Positions 39,290 to 48,459 of a stretch of DNA of 64,000 nt are shown one piece after another. The notes beneath the pieces were generated by a model, which saw only the letters and a program-made list of their open reading frames with translations, ran no database searches and was not told the origin of the DNA. The stretch comes from Staphylococcus microti (lineage in GTDB: Bacteria > Bacillota > Bacilli > Staphylococcales > Staphylococcaceae): the NCBI RefSeq assembly GCF_000934465.1, contig NZ_JXWY01000009.1, positions 1-64,000 of the forward strand. The letters are read 5' to 3'. Both the position numbers and the translations under genes were made by a program. Position 1 is the stretch's first letter. Each line of letters starts with the position of its first letter.

Positions 39290-39748
39290 CTATGCTTCTG
39301 ATCCTTTGCCCTCTTTTTGACACGTTTCACAAATACCATGAAATGTTAAACGGTGGTCTAAAATCTTAAATTGAAATTCATTTTCCACACGCTCTTCTAC
39401 TTGTGGTAATAAGTCTTCATCAATTTCATCGACACGCCCACACTCCATACATACGAGATGATGATGGAAATGTTTCGAACCTTCTTTACGCAAGTCGAAA
39501 CGTGACACACCATCTCCAAAACTTACTTTATCGACAACTTTAATATCTGCCAACAATTCTAATGTACGATATACAGTTGCTAGCCCTATTTCTGGCGCTT
39601 TTTCTTTAACTTTTAAGTAAACATCTTCTGCACTTAGGTGGTCTGCCTCATTTTCGATAAGAACACGTACCGTTGCTTCGCGCTGAGGTGTTAGCTTATA
39701 TGATGATTGCTGTAGTTGTTGTTTCACGCGATTAAGTCGTTCTTCCAC
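39290..39748 (-). CDS. fur: Ferric uptake regulator Fur
   Basis: 152-residue FUR-family metalloregulator that represses iron-uptake genes when loaded with Fe(II). N-terminal winged helix (KLTPQREATVRVLIEN; ATVYRTLELL recognition helix), then the metal-rich HFHHHLVCMECGRVDEID and GICETC: two CxxC pairs form the structural zinc site. PerR and Zur are alternatives within the family; Fur is favoured by the xerD–fur–nudF neighbourhood known in S. aureus. The start is GTG at 39748 with GAGGAG at 10 nt. Confidence 0.9.
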   Translation of the reverse strand: MEERLNRVKQQLQQSSYKLTPQREATVRVLIENEADHLSAEDVYLKVKEKAPEIGLATVYRTLELLADIKVVDKVSFGDGVSRFDLRKEGSKHFHHHLVCMECGRVDEIDEDLLPQVEERVENEFQFKILDHRLTFHGICETCQKEGKGSEA

Positions 39749-39844
39749 GGCAGCTTCACTCCTCTACTGATAATTAAAATTAGTATTATTTATATGTCAT
39801 TAAAATACCAGTAATTGAGAAAAAAAGCAATGATTTCCGCTCAT

Positions 39845-40387
39845 CTATTTAGAATGATTATAAACTAATAATAGGTGTTGAAATGCAATTAACGTTTTAG
39901 CATCGTTGATTTTGCGTGTTTTAACAGCTTCTTCAACGTCTGATAATGAATAAAGAATCGGTTCAACGAATTCATCCGCATCAAGATTCATATCCCCTTT
40001 TTCAATATCATCTGTAAAATATACAGAAATCAATTCATTTGAAAAGCCGGGTGTGCCATAAATGTCACCGATATGTTGTAATGTTTTCGCACGATAGCCT
40101 GTTTCTTCTTCCAATTCACGTTTTGCAGCCGCTTCACGGTCTTCCCCTATTTCTAATTTGCCGGCTGGAATTTCTAGTAATTCATGTTCCAAAGGCTTAC
40201 GAAATTGTTTAACGAGAATGACTTGTCCTTCAGGGTTTACCGCACAAATTGCGACAGCGCCATTATGTTTTACAACTTCTCGGTATGCAGTATTGCCATT
40301 TGGTAAGGATACGAGATGTTTCTCAACACGAATAATACGTCCGTCATAAATAGATTCTTTCTCAATTGTTTTTTCTTCAAAATTCAT
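39845..40387 (-). CDS. nudF: NUDIX hydrolase, ADP-ribose pyrophosphatase
   Basis: 180 residues with a complete Nudix box, GKLEIGEDREAAAKRELEEETGY-type (G…REXXEE visible as KRELEEETG). The N-terminal TIEKESIYDGRIIRVEK and the EIPAGKLE sequence are typical of ADP-ribose pyrophosphatases. Hydrolysis of ADP-ribose to AMP and ribose-5-phosphate is inferred from family. ATG at 40387 has AAAGGAG with good spacing. Divergent from the aldo/keto reductase gene. Confidence 0.9.
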   Translation of the reverse strand: MNFEEKTIEKESIYDGRIIRVEKHLVSLPNGNTAYREVVKHNGAVAICAVNPEGQVILVKQFRKPLEHELLEIPAGKLEIGEDREAAAKRELEEETGYRAKTLQHIGDIYGTPGFSNELISVYFTDDIEKGDMNLDADEFVEPILYSLSDVEEAVKTRKINDAKTLIAFQHLLLVYNHSK

Positions 40388-40463
40388 TGAAGCCACTCCT
40401 TTTATTTTGTCTAAACTGTCTGATATGATGATACATATAAAGTGTAGCGGAAGGAGTTATATC

Positions 40464-41372
40464 ATGCAAAAAAACATATTAAAAAGTGGTATCGAACTTT
40501 CAGAGTTAGGATTAGGCTGTATGAGTCTCGGTACAGATGCGCAACATGCCAAACAAATTATTGAAACGGCACTTGAATCAGGAATTACGTATTTTGATAC
40601 GGCGGATATTTATGATAAAGGTGAAAATGAGAAAATTGTCGGACGTGTTTTAAGTGAATATCAGCAACGTGACGATATCGTTATTGGTACGAAAGTGGGA
40701 AATCAATTACAACATAATGGTGACATGGTATGGAACCCGTCAAAAAAATATATTAAAAAGAGTATTAAACAGTCATTACAACGACTTGGTCTTGAGCATT
40801 TAGACTTGTACATGTTGCATGGAGGCACAATTGATGACCCACTCGATGAAACAATTAGTGCTTTTGATGAGTTGAAACAAGAAGGACTTGTAAAAGCGTA
40901 CGGCTTATCGTCAATTCGACCAAATGTCATTCGTTACTATTTAGCACATAGCCAAATTGAAGTACTGATGTCACAGTTCAATTTAATTGATAATAGACCG
41001 GAAATGTTACTCGATGAAGTATATCAACACGGTGTGAAGTTATTAGCGCGTGGTCCAGTTTTTAAAGGATTACTGACACAAAATTATCAAAATGCCCTCG
41101 CACAAAAATTTGAAAATGGTATTTTTGACTACGATGCTTCTTCATTAGCCGATACAGTTAATGCTTTACATAATTTAGAACCTGAATTAACAGCACTCAG
41201 CTTTAGCTACTTAAAATCATTTGATGCTTTAGGTTCGATTATCGTTGGTGCAAGTTCGTCGGAACAATTACGTGAAAATGTAGCGCAGTATGAAAAATAT
41301 ATTGACCCAGCAACAATAAAGCAAGCACGCACGCTTGTGAAAGACCTAAATTACACACAACATTTGAAGTAA
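40464..41372 (+). CDS. Aldo/keto reductase
   Basis: 302-residue NADPH-dependent TIM-barrel oxidoreductase. The catalytic tetrad is readable: Asp in YFDTADIY, Tyr in the same DIYDKG, Lys in IGTKVG and His in LYMLHGG; the C-terminal cofactor-binding SIIVGASS is present. The substrate is unknown. AAGGAG precedes the ATG at 40464. Divergent from nudF and convergent with the SDR gene, sharing a bidirectional terminator. Confidence 0.9.
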   Translation: MQKNILKSGIELSELGLGCMSLGTDAQHAKQIIETALESGITYFDTADIYDKGENEKIVGRVLSEYQQRDDIVIGTKVGNQLQHNGDMVWNPSKKYIKKSIKQSLQRLGLEHLDLYMLHGGTIDDPLDETISAFDELKQEGLVKAYGLSSIRPNVIRYYLAHSQIEVLMSQFNLIDNRPEMLLDEVYQHGVKLLARGPVFKGLLTQNYQNALAQKFENGIFDYDASSLADTVNALHNLEPELTALSFSYLKSFDALGSIIVGASSSEQLRENVAQYEKYIDPATIKQARTLVKDLNYTQHLK

Positions 41373-41382
41373 TTTATATTTT

Positions 41383-41426
41383 AAAGCCAGAAATCTGTTG
41401 GAATGACACGATTTCTGGCTTTTTTT
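41383..41426. terminator. Terminator between aldo/keto reductase and SDR genes
   Basis: Perfect 13-bp arms AAAGCCAGAAATC (41383–41395) and GATTTCTGGCTTT (41410–41422), with a T-run on the right; also suited to the leftward SDR transcript. Confidence 0.88.
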
Positions 41427-42190
41427 CATTTCATCTTACTCATAAATAAAGGTTTGGCAAATTTTTCCAATGTTCTAGGAGCAAGTGCATATATTCTTAA
41501 AATAATAGACATCCATTTAGGTGCACGCAATTCTTGTTGCCCTTTATTCATAGCGACTATAATATCTTTTGCCACTTGATCTGGCTTTAACATCATTAAG
41601 GCCAATTTACGCTTAAATGTGCCTGAAGGATCGGAATTGTCATGAAATGGCGTTTTGACAGGCCCTAGTATCACATTCAAAATACGAAATGTAGGTTCTT
41701 CAATTCGCAATGCGTTTAAAAGCTGAATTAAGCCAGCTTTACTTGCTGCATAGTGCGCTGCGTATGGTTGTGTTGCAAGACCTGACATACTACTCAGCGC
41801 AACAATTTCAGGATTTTTAATAAGATAAGGTTTTATGACATTTAACAAAATGGCGAAATGAATGGTGTTGAGTTGGTACGTCGTTAGAATTTCATCCGTC
41901 GTATGGGATTCAAGTGATTTGAAATAGCCGATGCCCGCACTATGAATGAAACCACTAAATTGTACATGATCGTCAAATTGTGTGGGTAATACTTGAATCG
42001 CGTCTTTATTATTTAAATCACAAACGATGAATTTAATGTTTGGAAAACTTTTAGACGGAAATAAATTTTGCGCTTTTTGTTTGTTTCGAATAAGTAAAGT
42101 GAGACATGCACCTTCATGATGTAATTGTTTCACGAGTTCATAACCAATGCCACTTGTTGCACCAGTGACGAGGTAATGTTTTTGGTACAT
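41426..42190 (-). CDS. Short-chain dehydrogenase/reductase
   Basis: 254-residue classical SDR. TGATSGIG (about 9–16) binds NAD(P), DLNNKDA precedes the adenine pocket, HSAGIG is the NNAG-like motif, and the catalytic Ser in ALSSMSG is followed by YAASK (Tyr and Lys). The C-terminal end is basic and moderately hydrophobic (SIILRIYALAPRTL), suggesting membrane association. The substrate is unknown. AAGGAG precedes the ATG; divergent from proC. Confidence 0.9.
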   Translation of the reverse strand: MYQKHYLVTGATSGIGYELVKQLHHEGACLTLLIRNKQKAQNLFPSKSFPNIKFIVCDLNNKDAIQVLPTQFDDHVQFSGFIHSAGIGYFKSLESHTTDEILTTYQLNTIHFAILLNVIKPYLIKNPEIVALSSMSGLATQPYAAHYAASKAGLIQLLNALRIEEPTFRILNVILGPVKTPFHDNSDPSGTFKRKLALMMLKPDQVAKDIIVAMNKGQQELRAPKWMSIILRIYALAPRTLEKFAKPLFMSKMK

Positions 42191-42268
42191 AAAAAAACTC
42201 CTTTTTTATCATTCTTTTAATATATGTTAGTATAAAATATAGAATACGAATGAGGAAGTGAAAACTGT

Positions 42269-43087
42269 ATGAAGATTGTATTTTATGGGGCAGGCAACAT
42301 GGCACACGCAATATTTACAGGCATAATTAACTCTAAAGTATTACCACCGGAAAATATTTATTTAACGAATCGTTCTAATGAAGCGGCATTGCAACAATAT
42401 CAGTCAGAATTAGGCATTCAATATAGTTATGATGATGCTGAGTTACTTAAAGATGCGGATTATGTCTTTTTAGGCTCAAAACCGCATGACTTCAATGACC
42501 TTGCAGATCGCATGCGTCCATATATCGACAGTAAAAATAAATTTATTTCGATTATGGCAGGGTTACCAATTACGTATATTCGAGAAGCGTTAGACGTGTC
42601 TAATCCAATTGCACGTATTATGCCGAATACGAATGCACATGTCGGTCATTCAGTGACTGGTTTAAGTTTTTCAAGAAATTTTGGTCCAAAGTCAAAAGAT
42701 GAAGTGTTAGAAGTGATTAACGCTTTTGGCTCTGCGATTGAAGTGAAAGAAGATCATTTACATCAAGTGACGGCGATTACTGGAAGCGGTCCAGCCTTTT
42801 TGTATCACGTGTTTGAAAAATATGTGGATGCCGGTACGAAATTAGGACTCGATAAGTCTCAAGTGGAAGAATCAATTCGTGAATTAATCATTGGTACGAG
42901 TAAAATGATCGAACGTTCAGACTTGAGTATGGAACAGTTACGCAAAAACATTACGTCTAAAGGCGGTACGACTCAAGCGGGTTTAAATGCCCTAGCAAAT
43001 TATGATATTGAAGGTATTTTTGAAGATTGTTTAAATGCGGCGGTAGAACGTAGCGTTGAGCTTTCAGAACAAGAAGATAATGATTAA
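42269..43087 (+). CDS. proC: Pyrroline-5-carboxylate reductase
   Basis: Last step of proline synthesis: NAD(P)H reduction of pyrroline-5-carboxylate. 272 residues with N-terminal GAGNMAHAIFTG and the C-terminal family signature ITGSGPAFLYHVFE…SKGGTTQAGL. Length and domain order are standard. GAGGAAGTG lies upstream of the ATG. Stand-alone gene, divergent from the SDR and convergent with rnz. Confidence 0.96.
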   Translation: MKIVFYGAGNMAHAIFTGIINSKVLPPENIYLTNRSNEAALQQYQSELGIQYSYDDAELLKDADYVFLGSKPHDFNDLADRMRPYIDSKNKFISIMAGLPITYIREALDVSNPIARIMPNTNAHVGHSVTGLSFSRNFGPKSKDEVLEVINAFGSAIEVKEDHLHQVTAITGSGPAFLYHVFEKYVDAGTKLGLDKSQVEESIRELIIGTSKMIERSDLSMEQLRKNITSKGGTTQAGLNALANYDIEGIFEDCLNAAVERSVELSEQEDND

Positions 43088-43092
43088 AAAAT

Positions 43093-43131
43093 ATAGGCGA
43101 CAAAATCTACATTTCAGGTTCTGTCGCCTAT
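43093..43131. terminator. Bidirectional terminator between proC and rnz
   Basis: ATAGGCGACA (43093–43102) and TGTCGCCTAT (43122–43131), flanked by A-rich and T-rich sequence. Confidence 0.85.
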
Positions 43132-43144
43132 TTATATAGCGTTT

Positions 43145-44062
43145 TTAAAAGTGATACGCATCAAAATCTTGTACGAACTGGAATGATTGCGTATGGGATG
43201 CTTTGAGCTGCTGTTCAACCGCCTTAACATCTTCTTTTGTATAACGATTGCTCAAGTGTGTTAGTAAACTATGTTGAACGTTAGCATGTGTGATTAACTG
43301 TAAGACGTCATCTATATGACTGTGATGATAATCATTGGCAAGTTGTTTGTCGCCGTCTATATACGTTGCTTCATGCACCATAACATCAGCGTTTTGTGCG
43401 AGTGTTAATTCGCTATCACACGGTTTTGTATCGCCAAAGATTGCGACGATTGGGCCTTGTTTTTCAGGTGCTTTAAAGTGATGTGCATCATAAGCAACAC
43501 CTTCAAATTCAAATGTATCATGATTTTTTACTTGTTGATATAATGGCCCAGGTTCCATGCCGATCGCTTTTAATTTGGCAACGTCTAACGTTCCCGGCGT
43601 ACTCGGTGCTTGAACGCGATAACCATAACATGGTACACCGTGATTTAACGGTCGTGCTTGCACTTCAAATTGATCAATTGTTAAGTCGAGTTGATCGTCA
43701 ATTTCAATAATATGTATTGGATAATTTAGATGCACATGTGTGAAAGATAAACTCGCTTCAACATAAGCTTTAATCCCTTTTGGACCTACAATCGTAAGTG
43801 GCTTGCCTTCCCCACCTTGAAATGAGCGACTCGTCAATACACCGGGTAAGCCATAGACGTGATCACCGTGCATATGTGTTATAAAAATATGACTCACTTT
43901 TCCGAGCTTAATCGAATGATGTAAAATTTGATGCTGTGTTGCTTCGCCTACATCAAAAAGCCAGATGTCCGTTGCATAAGGTTCTAACTTCAGTGCGATG
44001 GATTGTGTATGTCGGTCTTTTGTCGGTAACCCTGCGCTCGTTCCGAAAAAAATGATTTCCAT
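43145..44062 (-). CDS. rnz: Ribonuclease Z
   Basis: Metallo-beta-lactamase-fold endonuclease that trims the 3' trailer of tRNA precursors. 305 residues: [10 protein letters not shown] opening, zinc motif [20 protein letters not shown] with a metal-bridging Asp, and HEATY and THLS(N)RY. The substrate-recognising flexible arm lies around 150–200. AAGGAGG precedes the ATG. It is divergent from zwf, an arrangement also seen in S. aureus. Confidence 0.96.
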   Translation of the reverse strand: MEIIFFGTSAGLPTKDRHTQSIALKLEPYATDIWLFDVGEATQHQILHHSIKLGKVSHIFITHMHGDHVYGLPGVLTSRSFQGGEGKPLTIVGPKGIKAYVEASLSFTHVHLNYPIHIIEIDDQLDLTIDQFEVQARPLNHGVPCYGYRVQAPSTPGTLDVAKLKAIGMEPGPLYQQVKNHDTFEFEGVAYDAHHFKAPEKQGPIVAIFGDTKPCDSELTLAQNADVMVHEATYIDGDKQLANDYHHSHIDDVLQLITHANVQHSLLTHLSNRYTKEDVKAVEQQLKASHTQSFQFVQDFDAYHF

Positions 44063-44215
44063 TTTTACGCCTCCTTAGCGTTATCTTATCATAGATTATA
44101 GTTGAACCGCGTACAAAAATATAGCATGATATAATAAAGCAGAATATATGACCATATGGCACTCATGATTTATAATGAGAACGTATAACATTACGAAGAA
44201 TTGAGGTTTTGAATC

Positions 44216-45700
44216 TTGAATAAGACACATAATCATATTCCAGCGCTTATTACAATATTTGGCGCGACCGGTGATTTAAGCCACCGTAAATTATTCCCAT
44301 CGTTATTCCATTTATTTCAACAAGATAATCTAGACGATAGAATTGCGATTGTCGGTATTGGTCGCCGTCAGTTAACAGTTGATGATTTTAGAGCACAAGT
44401 CAAAGCATCAATTCAAGCGCACGTTCATGATACGAAACATTTAGACCAGTTCATGCAACACGTTTTTTATCAGCAATTAGATGTTAACAACGAAGAGAGT
44501 TATCAAGAATTACTCACATTAAGTAATGATTTAGATAGACAGTTCCGTCTTGATGGCAATCGCTTGTTCTACTTAGCGATGGCACCGCAATTTTTCGGCG
44601 TTGTAACCGACTATTTAAAAGCGTCAGGCTTAACGAAGACAACTGGCTTTAAACGTTTAGTCATCGAAAAGCCTTTCGGTACAGATTTAAAATCGGCGGA
44701 AGCGCTCAATCAACAAATTAGACGTTCATTTAAAGAAGAAGAAATCTTTCGTATTGACCACTATTTAGGTAAAGACATGGTGCAAAATATTGAAGTGTTA
44801 CGTTTTAGCAATGCGATGTTTGAACCGTTATGGAACAACAAATATATTTCTAATATTCAAGTAACCTCGTCTGAAGTTTTAGGCGTAGAAGATCGTGGTG
44901 GTTATTATGAGTCTAGTGGTGCGTTAAAAGACATGGTGCAGAACCATATGTTACAAATGGTCGCACTGCTCGCAATGGAGCCCCCTATCAGCTTACACAG
45001 CGATGACATTCGCTCAGAAAAAGTAAAAGTACTTAAATCTCTCAATATTTTAGAACCGGAAGAAGTGCGTCATAACTTTGTACGTGGTCAATATGACGCC
45101 GGGGAAATTGACGGTAAAGATGTTATCGGTTATCGCGATGAAGATAAAGTTGCCGAAGATTCTACAACACCTACATTCGTTGCAGGTAAAGTGATGATTA
45201 ACAACTTTAGATGGGCAGGTGTCCCGTTCTACATTCGTACAGGTAAACGCATGAAGCGTAAATGTATTCAAGTCGTTGTAGAATTTAAGGAAGTGCCAAT
45301 GAACTTGTATTACGATAAAGACCAGCATTTAGACTCAAACTTGCTTGTCATTAATATTCAACCGAACGAAGGTGTGTCAATTCATCTTAACGGTAAAAAA
45401 TATGTTCAAGGTATTGAGACAGAGCCAGTCCAACTGTCTTATTCAATGAGTGCACAAGACAAAATGAATACTGTCGATGCGTATGAGAACTTATTGTACG
45501 ATTGTTTAAAAGGCGATGCGACAAACTTTACACATTGGGAAGAATTAAAATCTACATGGAAATTTGTCGATGCCATTCAAGAAGCGTGGAACAAATTTGA
45601 ACCAGAGTTTCCAAACTATCCATCAGGTACCAATGGTCCGTTAGAAAGTCACCTATTGTTAAGCCGAGATGGTTTCAAATGGTGGGAAGATATCCAATAA
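44216..45700 (+). CDS. zwf: Glucose-6-phosphate 1-dehydrogenase
   Basis: Entry enzyme of the oxidative pentose-phosphate pathway; makes NADPH. 494 residues with FGATGDLSHRKLFPSLF (coenzyme binding, near 15–31), EKPFGTDL and the substrate/catalytic RIDHYLGK motif. The start is TTG at 44216, with GAGG about 9 nt upstream and no alternative in-frame ATG before the coenzyme loop. The partner gnd lies 1.3 kb downstream on the opposite strand. A terminator follows. Confidence 0.96.
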   Translation: MNKTHNHIPALITIFGATGDLSHRKLFPSLFHLFQQDNLDDRIAIVGIGRRQLTVDDFRAQVKASIQAHVHDTKHLDQFMQHVFYQQLDVNNEESYQELLTLSNDLDRQFRLDGNRLFYLAMAPQFFGVVTDYLKASGLTKTTGFKRLVIEKPFGTDLKSAEALNQQIRRSFKEEEIFRIDHYLGKDMVQNIEVLRFSNAMFEPLWNNKYISNIQVTSSEVLGVEDRGGYYESSGALKDMVQNHMLQMVALLAMEPPISLHSDDIRSEKVKVLKSLNILEPEEVRHNFVRGQYDAGEIDGKDVIGYRDEDKVAEDSTTPTFVAGKVMINNFRWAGVPFYIRTGKRMKRKCIQVVVEFKEVPMNLYYDKDQHLDSNLLVINIQPNEGVSIHLNGKKYVQGIETEPVQLSYSMSAQDKMNTVDAYENLLYDCLKGDATNFTHWEELKSTWKFVDAIQEAWNKFEPEFPNYPSGTNGPLESHLLLSRDGFKWWEDIQ

Positions 45701-45745
45701 TCCACGTATTGTCGTAACGTGATATTTATACAGCTTCATAAAATT

Positions 45746-45785
45746 GACTGAGTTACATAATAATCCGTGTAACTTAGTCTTTTTT
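45746..45785 (+). terminator. Terminator of zwf
   Basis: GACTGAGTTACA and TGTAACTTAGTC (45746–45757, 45768–45779; one G–U pair) followed by T7. Confidence 0.88.
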
Positions 45786-45902
45786 GATTTATAATAACTT
45801 ATAAGACTGATTATTGGATGCATCTGTTGTTATCACAGCATGTGGTAAAGTGTGCGTTAGATGAAATCCAATACGAAATGCATTATTTAAGGAGTGACCA
45901 TT

Positions 45903-46757
45903 TTGGACGTTATCAAACATGTACAACAAGCCATTGTATATATTGAAGATCACTTATTAGACACGTTTGATTTTCAAACATTAAGTGATTACGTTGGGAT
46001 TTCTCCTTATCATTTGGAACAATCTTTTACAATGATTGTTGGTTACACCCCTTTTGAATACTGTCGTGCGAGACGCCTTTCATTGGCGGCACAAGATTTA
46101 ATTCACGGTGCAAATCGTCTGATTGATTTAGCCAAACGCTATCGCTATCCAGATGCGAATTCGTTTGCACATGATTTTAGTGATTACCACGGGGTGTCAC
46201 CGTTACAAGCGAAAACGAAGCAAGACCAACTGAAAATACAAGACCGGTTATATTTAAAAGTGACAACCACTTCTAACTCACCGTATCCATATCGTTTAGA
46301 AAATATTGGCGATTTTTCACTCGTCGGTTGTTCACGTTTTATACCGACTAACCAACTCGATGATCATTTTATTATTCCTGATTTTCTAGAAGACCTACAA
46401 GCAGATGGGCGTTTAAAAGATATCATTCGATACAATGATCGTAGTCCACACGAACTTTTTGTCGTAAGTTGTCCATTAGATCATGGATTAGAAGTATTTG
46501 TTGGCGTGCCGAGTGAACGGTACCCACCCCATTTAGAAGATCGTTATTTATCTGAACAACAATTTGCGGTGTTTAACTTGCAAGGAGAAATTGACTTTGC
46601 GACAACGGAAGCTTGGCATTATATCGAAACAAGTTTACAGTTAACATTACCGTATGAACGCAATCGACTATATCTTGAAATTTATCCATTAAATATTTCA
46701 TTTGACGATGCATTTACGAAAATTCAATTATGTATCCCTGTCAATATTGATGAATAA
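45903..46757 (+). CDS. AraC-family regulator with GyrI-like ligand domain
   Basis: 284 residues. An N-terminal AraC double HTH (about 1–105): LSDYVGISPYHLEQSFTMIVGYTPFEYCRARRL followed by LAKRYRYPDANSFAHDFSDYHGVSP. The C-terminal part (about 125–284) resembles the GyrI-like/SOUL effector-binding domain of Rob- and TipA-type regulators (YRLENIGDFSLVG…). The ligand is unknown. TTG at 45903 is chosen because AAGGAG is 8 nt upstream; the in-frame GTG at 45894 overlaps the ribosome site. Lies alone between zwf and gnd. A pentose-phosphate or drug-response role would be guesswork. Confidence 0.85.
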   Translation: MDVIKHVQQAIVYIEDHLLDTFDFQTLSDYVGISPYHLEQSFTMIVGYTPFEYCRARRLSLAAQDLIHGANRLIDLAKRYRYPDANSFAHDFSDYHGVSPLQAKTKQDQLKIQDRLYLKVTTTSNSPYPYRLENIGDFSLVGCSRFIPTNQLDDHFIIPDFLEDLQADGRLKDIIRYNDRSPHELFVVSCPLDHGLEVFVGVPSERYPPHLEDRYLSEQQFAVFNLQGEIDFATTEAWHYIETSLQLTLPYERNRLYLEIYPLNISFDDAFTKIQLCIPVNIDE

Positions 46758-46845
46758 AAATATATGTAATAGTTGGGATGTCTAAGCGTACAATCATGAT
46801 GGTTGTGCGTTTTTTCAGTAAATGGCTCGCTTTCCTGCAGAGGCC
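46757..46845. repeat. Family A repeat, inverted copy
   Basis: Reverse complement of 46780–46845 reads GGCCTCTGCAGGAAAGCGAG… then ACTGAAAAAACGCACAAC… and GATTGTACGCTTAGAC, matching the copies at 32579–32653 and 38144–38215. It directly abuts the stop codon of the AraC-like gene. Family C sequence (GCGGGACTACGAAAGC, 46861–46876) follows at once. Confidence 0.75.
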
Positions 46846-46907
46846 TTGTGCACAACTTTAGCGGGACTACGAAAGCTTTTAGCAAAGATGAAGCATCTAA
46901 CAACTTA

Positions 46908-46954
46908 AAAAGCTGCATGTTACAAGGTGTAATCCCGAATAACATGCAGCTTTT
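46908..46954 (-). terminator. Terminator of gnd
   Basis: Perfect 15-bp arms AAAAGCTGCATGTTA and TAACATGCAGCTTTT, U-rich on the leftward exit. Confidence 0.88.
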
Positions 46955-46975
46955 CTGTTAAGCTGTTAACCTATT

Positions 46976-48379
46976 TTAGTTTGTCCATTGTGTATGGAAT
47001 GTGCCTTCTTTGTCTTTACGTTCATACGTATGTGCACCAAAGTAGTCACGTTGTGCTTGAATTAAGTTGGCAGGTAAGTCTGCACTTCTATAACTATCAT
47101 AGTAGTTAATACTTGCAGCAAAGCCTGGAATTGCGACACCGTTTTGTACGCCCATTGCGACAACATCACGAAGCGCTTGTTGATAGTCTGTTACAATCGC
47201 TTTGAAGTAGTCATCAAGGAGTAAGTTTTGTAAGTTGGCATCGTTGTCATACGCATCTTTAATTTTTTGTAAGAATTGCGCACGAATAATACAACCTTCA
47301 CGCCAGATCATTGCTAACTCACCTAATTGTAAGTTCCAGTTGTTCACTTCACTTGCTGCTTTCATTTGATCGAAACCTTGTGCGTATGAGCAAATTTTAC
47401 TCATGTATAACGCACGACGAATTTTTTCTAAAAACGCTGCTTTGTCGCCAGTAAATGTTGCTTCTGGTCCATTTAGTAATGAAGATGCGTGAACACGTTG
47501 TTCTTTCAATGATGAGATGAAACGTGCAAAGACAGATTCAGTGATGATTGTAAGTGGCGCGCCAAGTTCTAATGCGTTAATTGACGTCCATTTACCTGTT
47601 CCTTTTTGCCCTGCTTTATCCATAATTTTTTCAACGAGTGGTTCGCCATTTTCATCAAGTTTTGTGAAGATATCACCCGTAATTTCAATAAGGTAACTTT
47701 CAAGTTCACCAGTATTCCACTCTTTGAATGTTGCTGAAATCTCTTCATGATCCATACCGAGTAAGTTTTTCATCATGTTGTAACTTTCAGCAATTAATTG
47801 CATATCGGCATATTCAATCCCGTTGTGCACCATTTTAACGTAGTGTCCTGCACCGTCTGGTCCGATGTAAGTTACACAAGGTGTACCGTCGGCCGCTTTA
47901 GCAGAAATCGAAGCTAAAATATCTGCGACTTTGTCATATGCTGCTTTTTGACCACCAGGCATCATAGAAGGTCCTGTTAATGCACCGACTTCCCCGCCTG
48001 AAACACCTGTACCGATAAAGTTAATACCACTTTCTGCAAGTGCTTTGTTACGACGAATCGTATCTTGATAGTTTGTATTGCCGCCATCAATTAAAATATC
48101 GTCATGATCTAATAATGGTAATAATGTATCAATCGTTTTATCTGTTGCTTCACCGGCTTTTACCATAAGTAAGATTTTACGTGGTTTTTCTAGTGATTGA
48201 ACAAATTCTTCAATGGTATAAGTTGGAACAATATTTTTACCTGCTGATTCTTTGACCATAAGATCTGTTTTGTCAGCTGAACGGTTGTAAACTGAAACAC
48301 TGTATCCGCGTGACTCAATATTCCATGCCAAATTTTTCCCCATAACCGCTAAGCCGATTACACCAATTTGTTGTGTCAT
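46976..48379 (-). CDS. gnd: 6-phosphogluconate dehydrogenase (decarboxylating)
   Basis: Second NADPH-forming step of the oxidative pentose-phosphate pathway. 467 residues: [12 protein letters not shown] coenzyme site (9–20), [19 protein letters not shown], the catalytic Lys and neighbours in [17 protein letters not shown], and the C-terminal [10 protein letters not shown]-type tail ([14 protein letters not shown]) that completes the neighbour's active site. AGAGAGG precedes the ATG. A perfect 15-bp palindrome lies 42 bp upstream. Confidence 0.97.
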   Translation of the reverse strand: MTQQIGVIGLAVMGKNLAWNIESRGYSVSVYNRSADKTDLMVKESAGKNIVPTYTIEEFVQSLEKPRKILLMVKAGEATDKTIDTLLPLLDHDDILIDGGNTNYQDTIRRNKALAESGINFIGTGVSGGEVGALTGPSMMPGGQKAAYDKVADILASISAKAADGTPCVTYIGPDGAGHYVKMVHNGIEYADMQLIAESYNMMKNLLGMDHEEISATFKEWNTGELESYLIEITGDIFTKLDENGEPLVEKIMDKAGQKGTGKWTSINALELGAPLTIITESVFARFISSLKEQRVHASSLLNGPEATFTGDKAAFLEKIRRALYMSKICSYAQGFDQMKAASEVNNWNLQLGELAMIWREGCIIRAQFLQKIKDAYDNDANLQNLLLDDYFKAIVTDYQQALRDVVAMGVQNGVAIPGFAASINYYDSYRSADLPANLIQAQRDYFGAHTYERKDKEGTFHTQWTN

Positions 48380-48420
48380 ATTCTACTTACCTCTCTTATT
48401 ATAAATTACGGGTTAATTGT

Positions 48421-48435
48421 ATCACATTATGTGAT
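48421..48435. promoter_or_regulatory. Perfect 15-bp palindrome upstream of gnd
   Basis: ATCACAT T ATGTGAT, two 7-bp arms around one base, in the short gap between gnd and the peptidase gene and next to a TATAAT (leftward) at about 48400. The form is that of an operator; the binding protein is unknown. Confidence 0.45.
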
Positions 48436-48459
48436 TTCAAACACTTATACTGCGTAAGA

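Noticed and set aside
39749-39790. PerR/Fur box in the fur promoter
   Set aside because: The stretch is AT-rich and only loosely like the consensus; indistinguishable from background.
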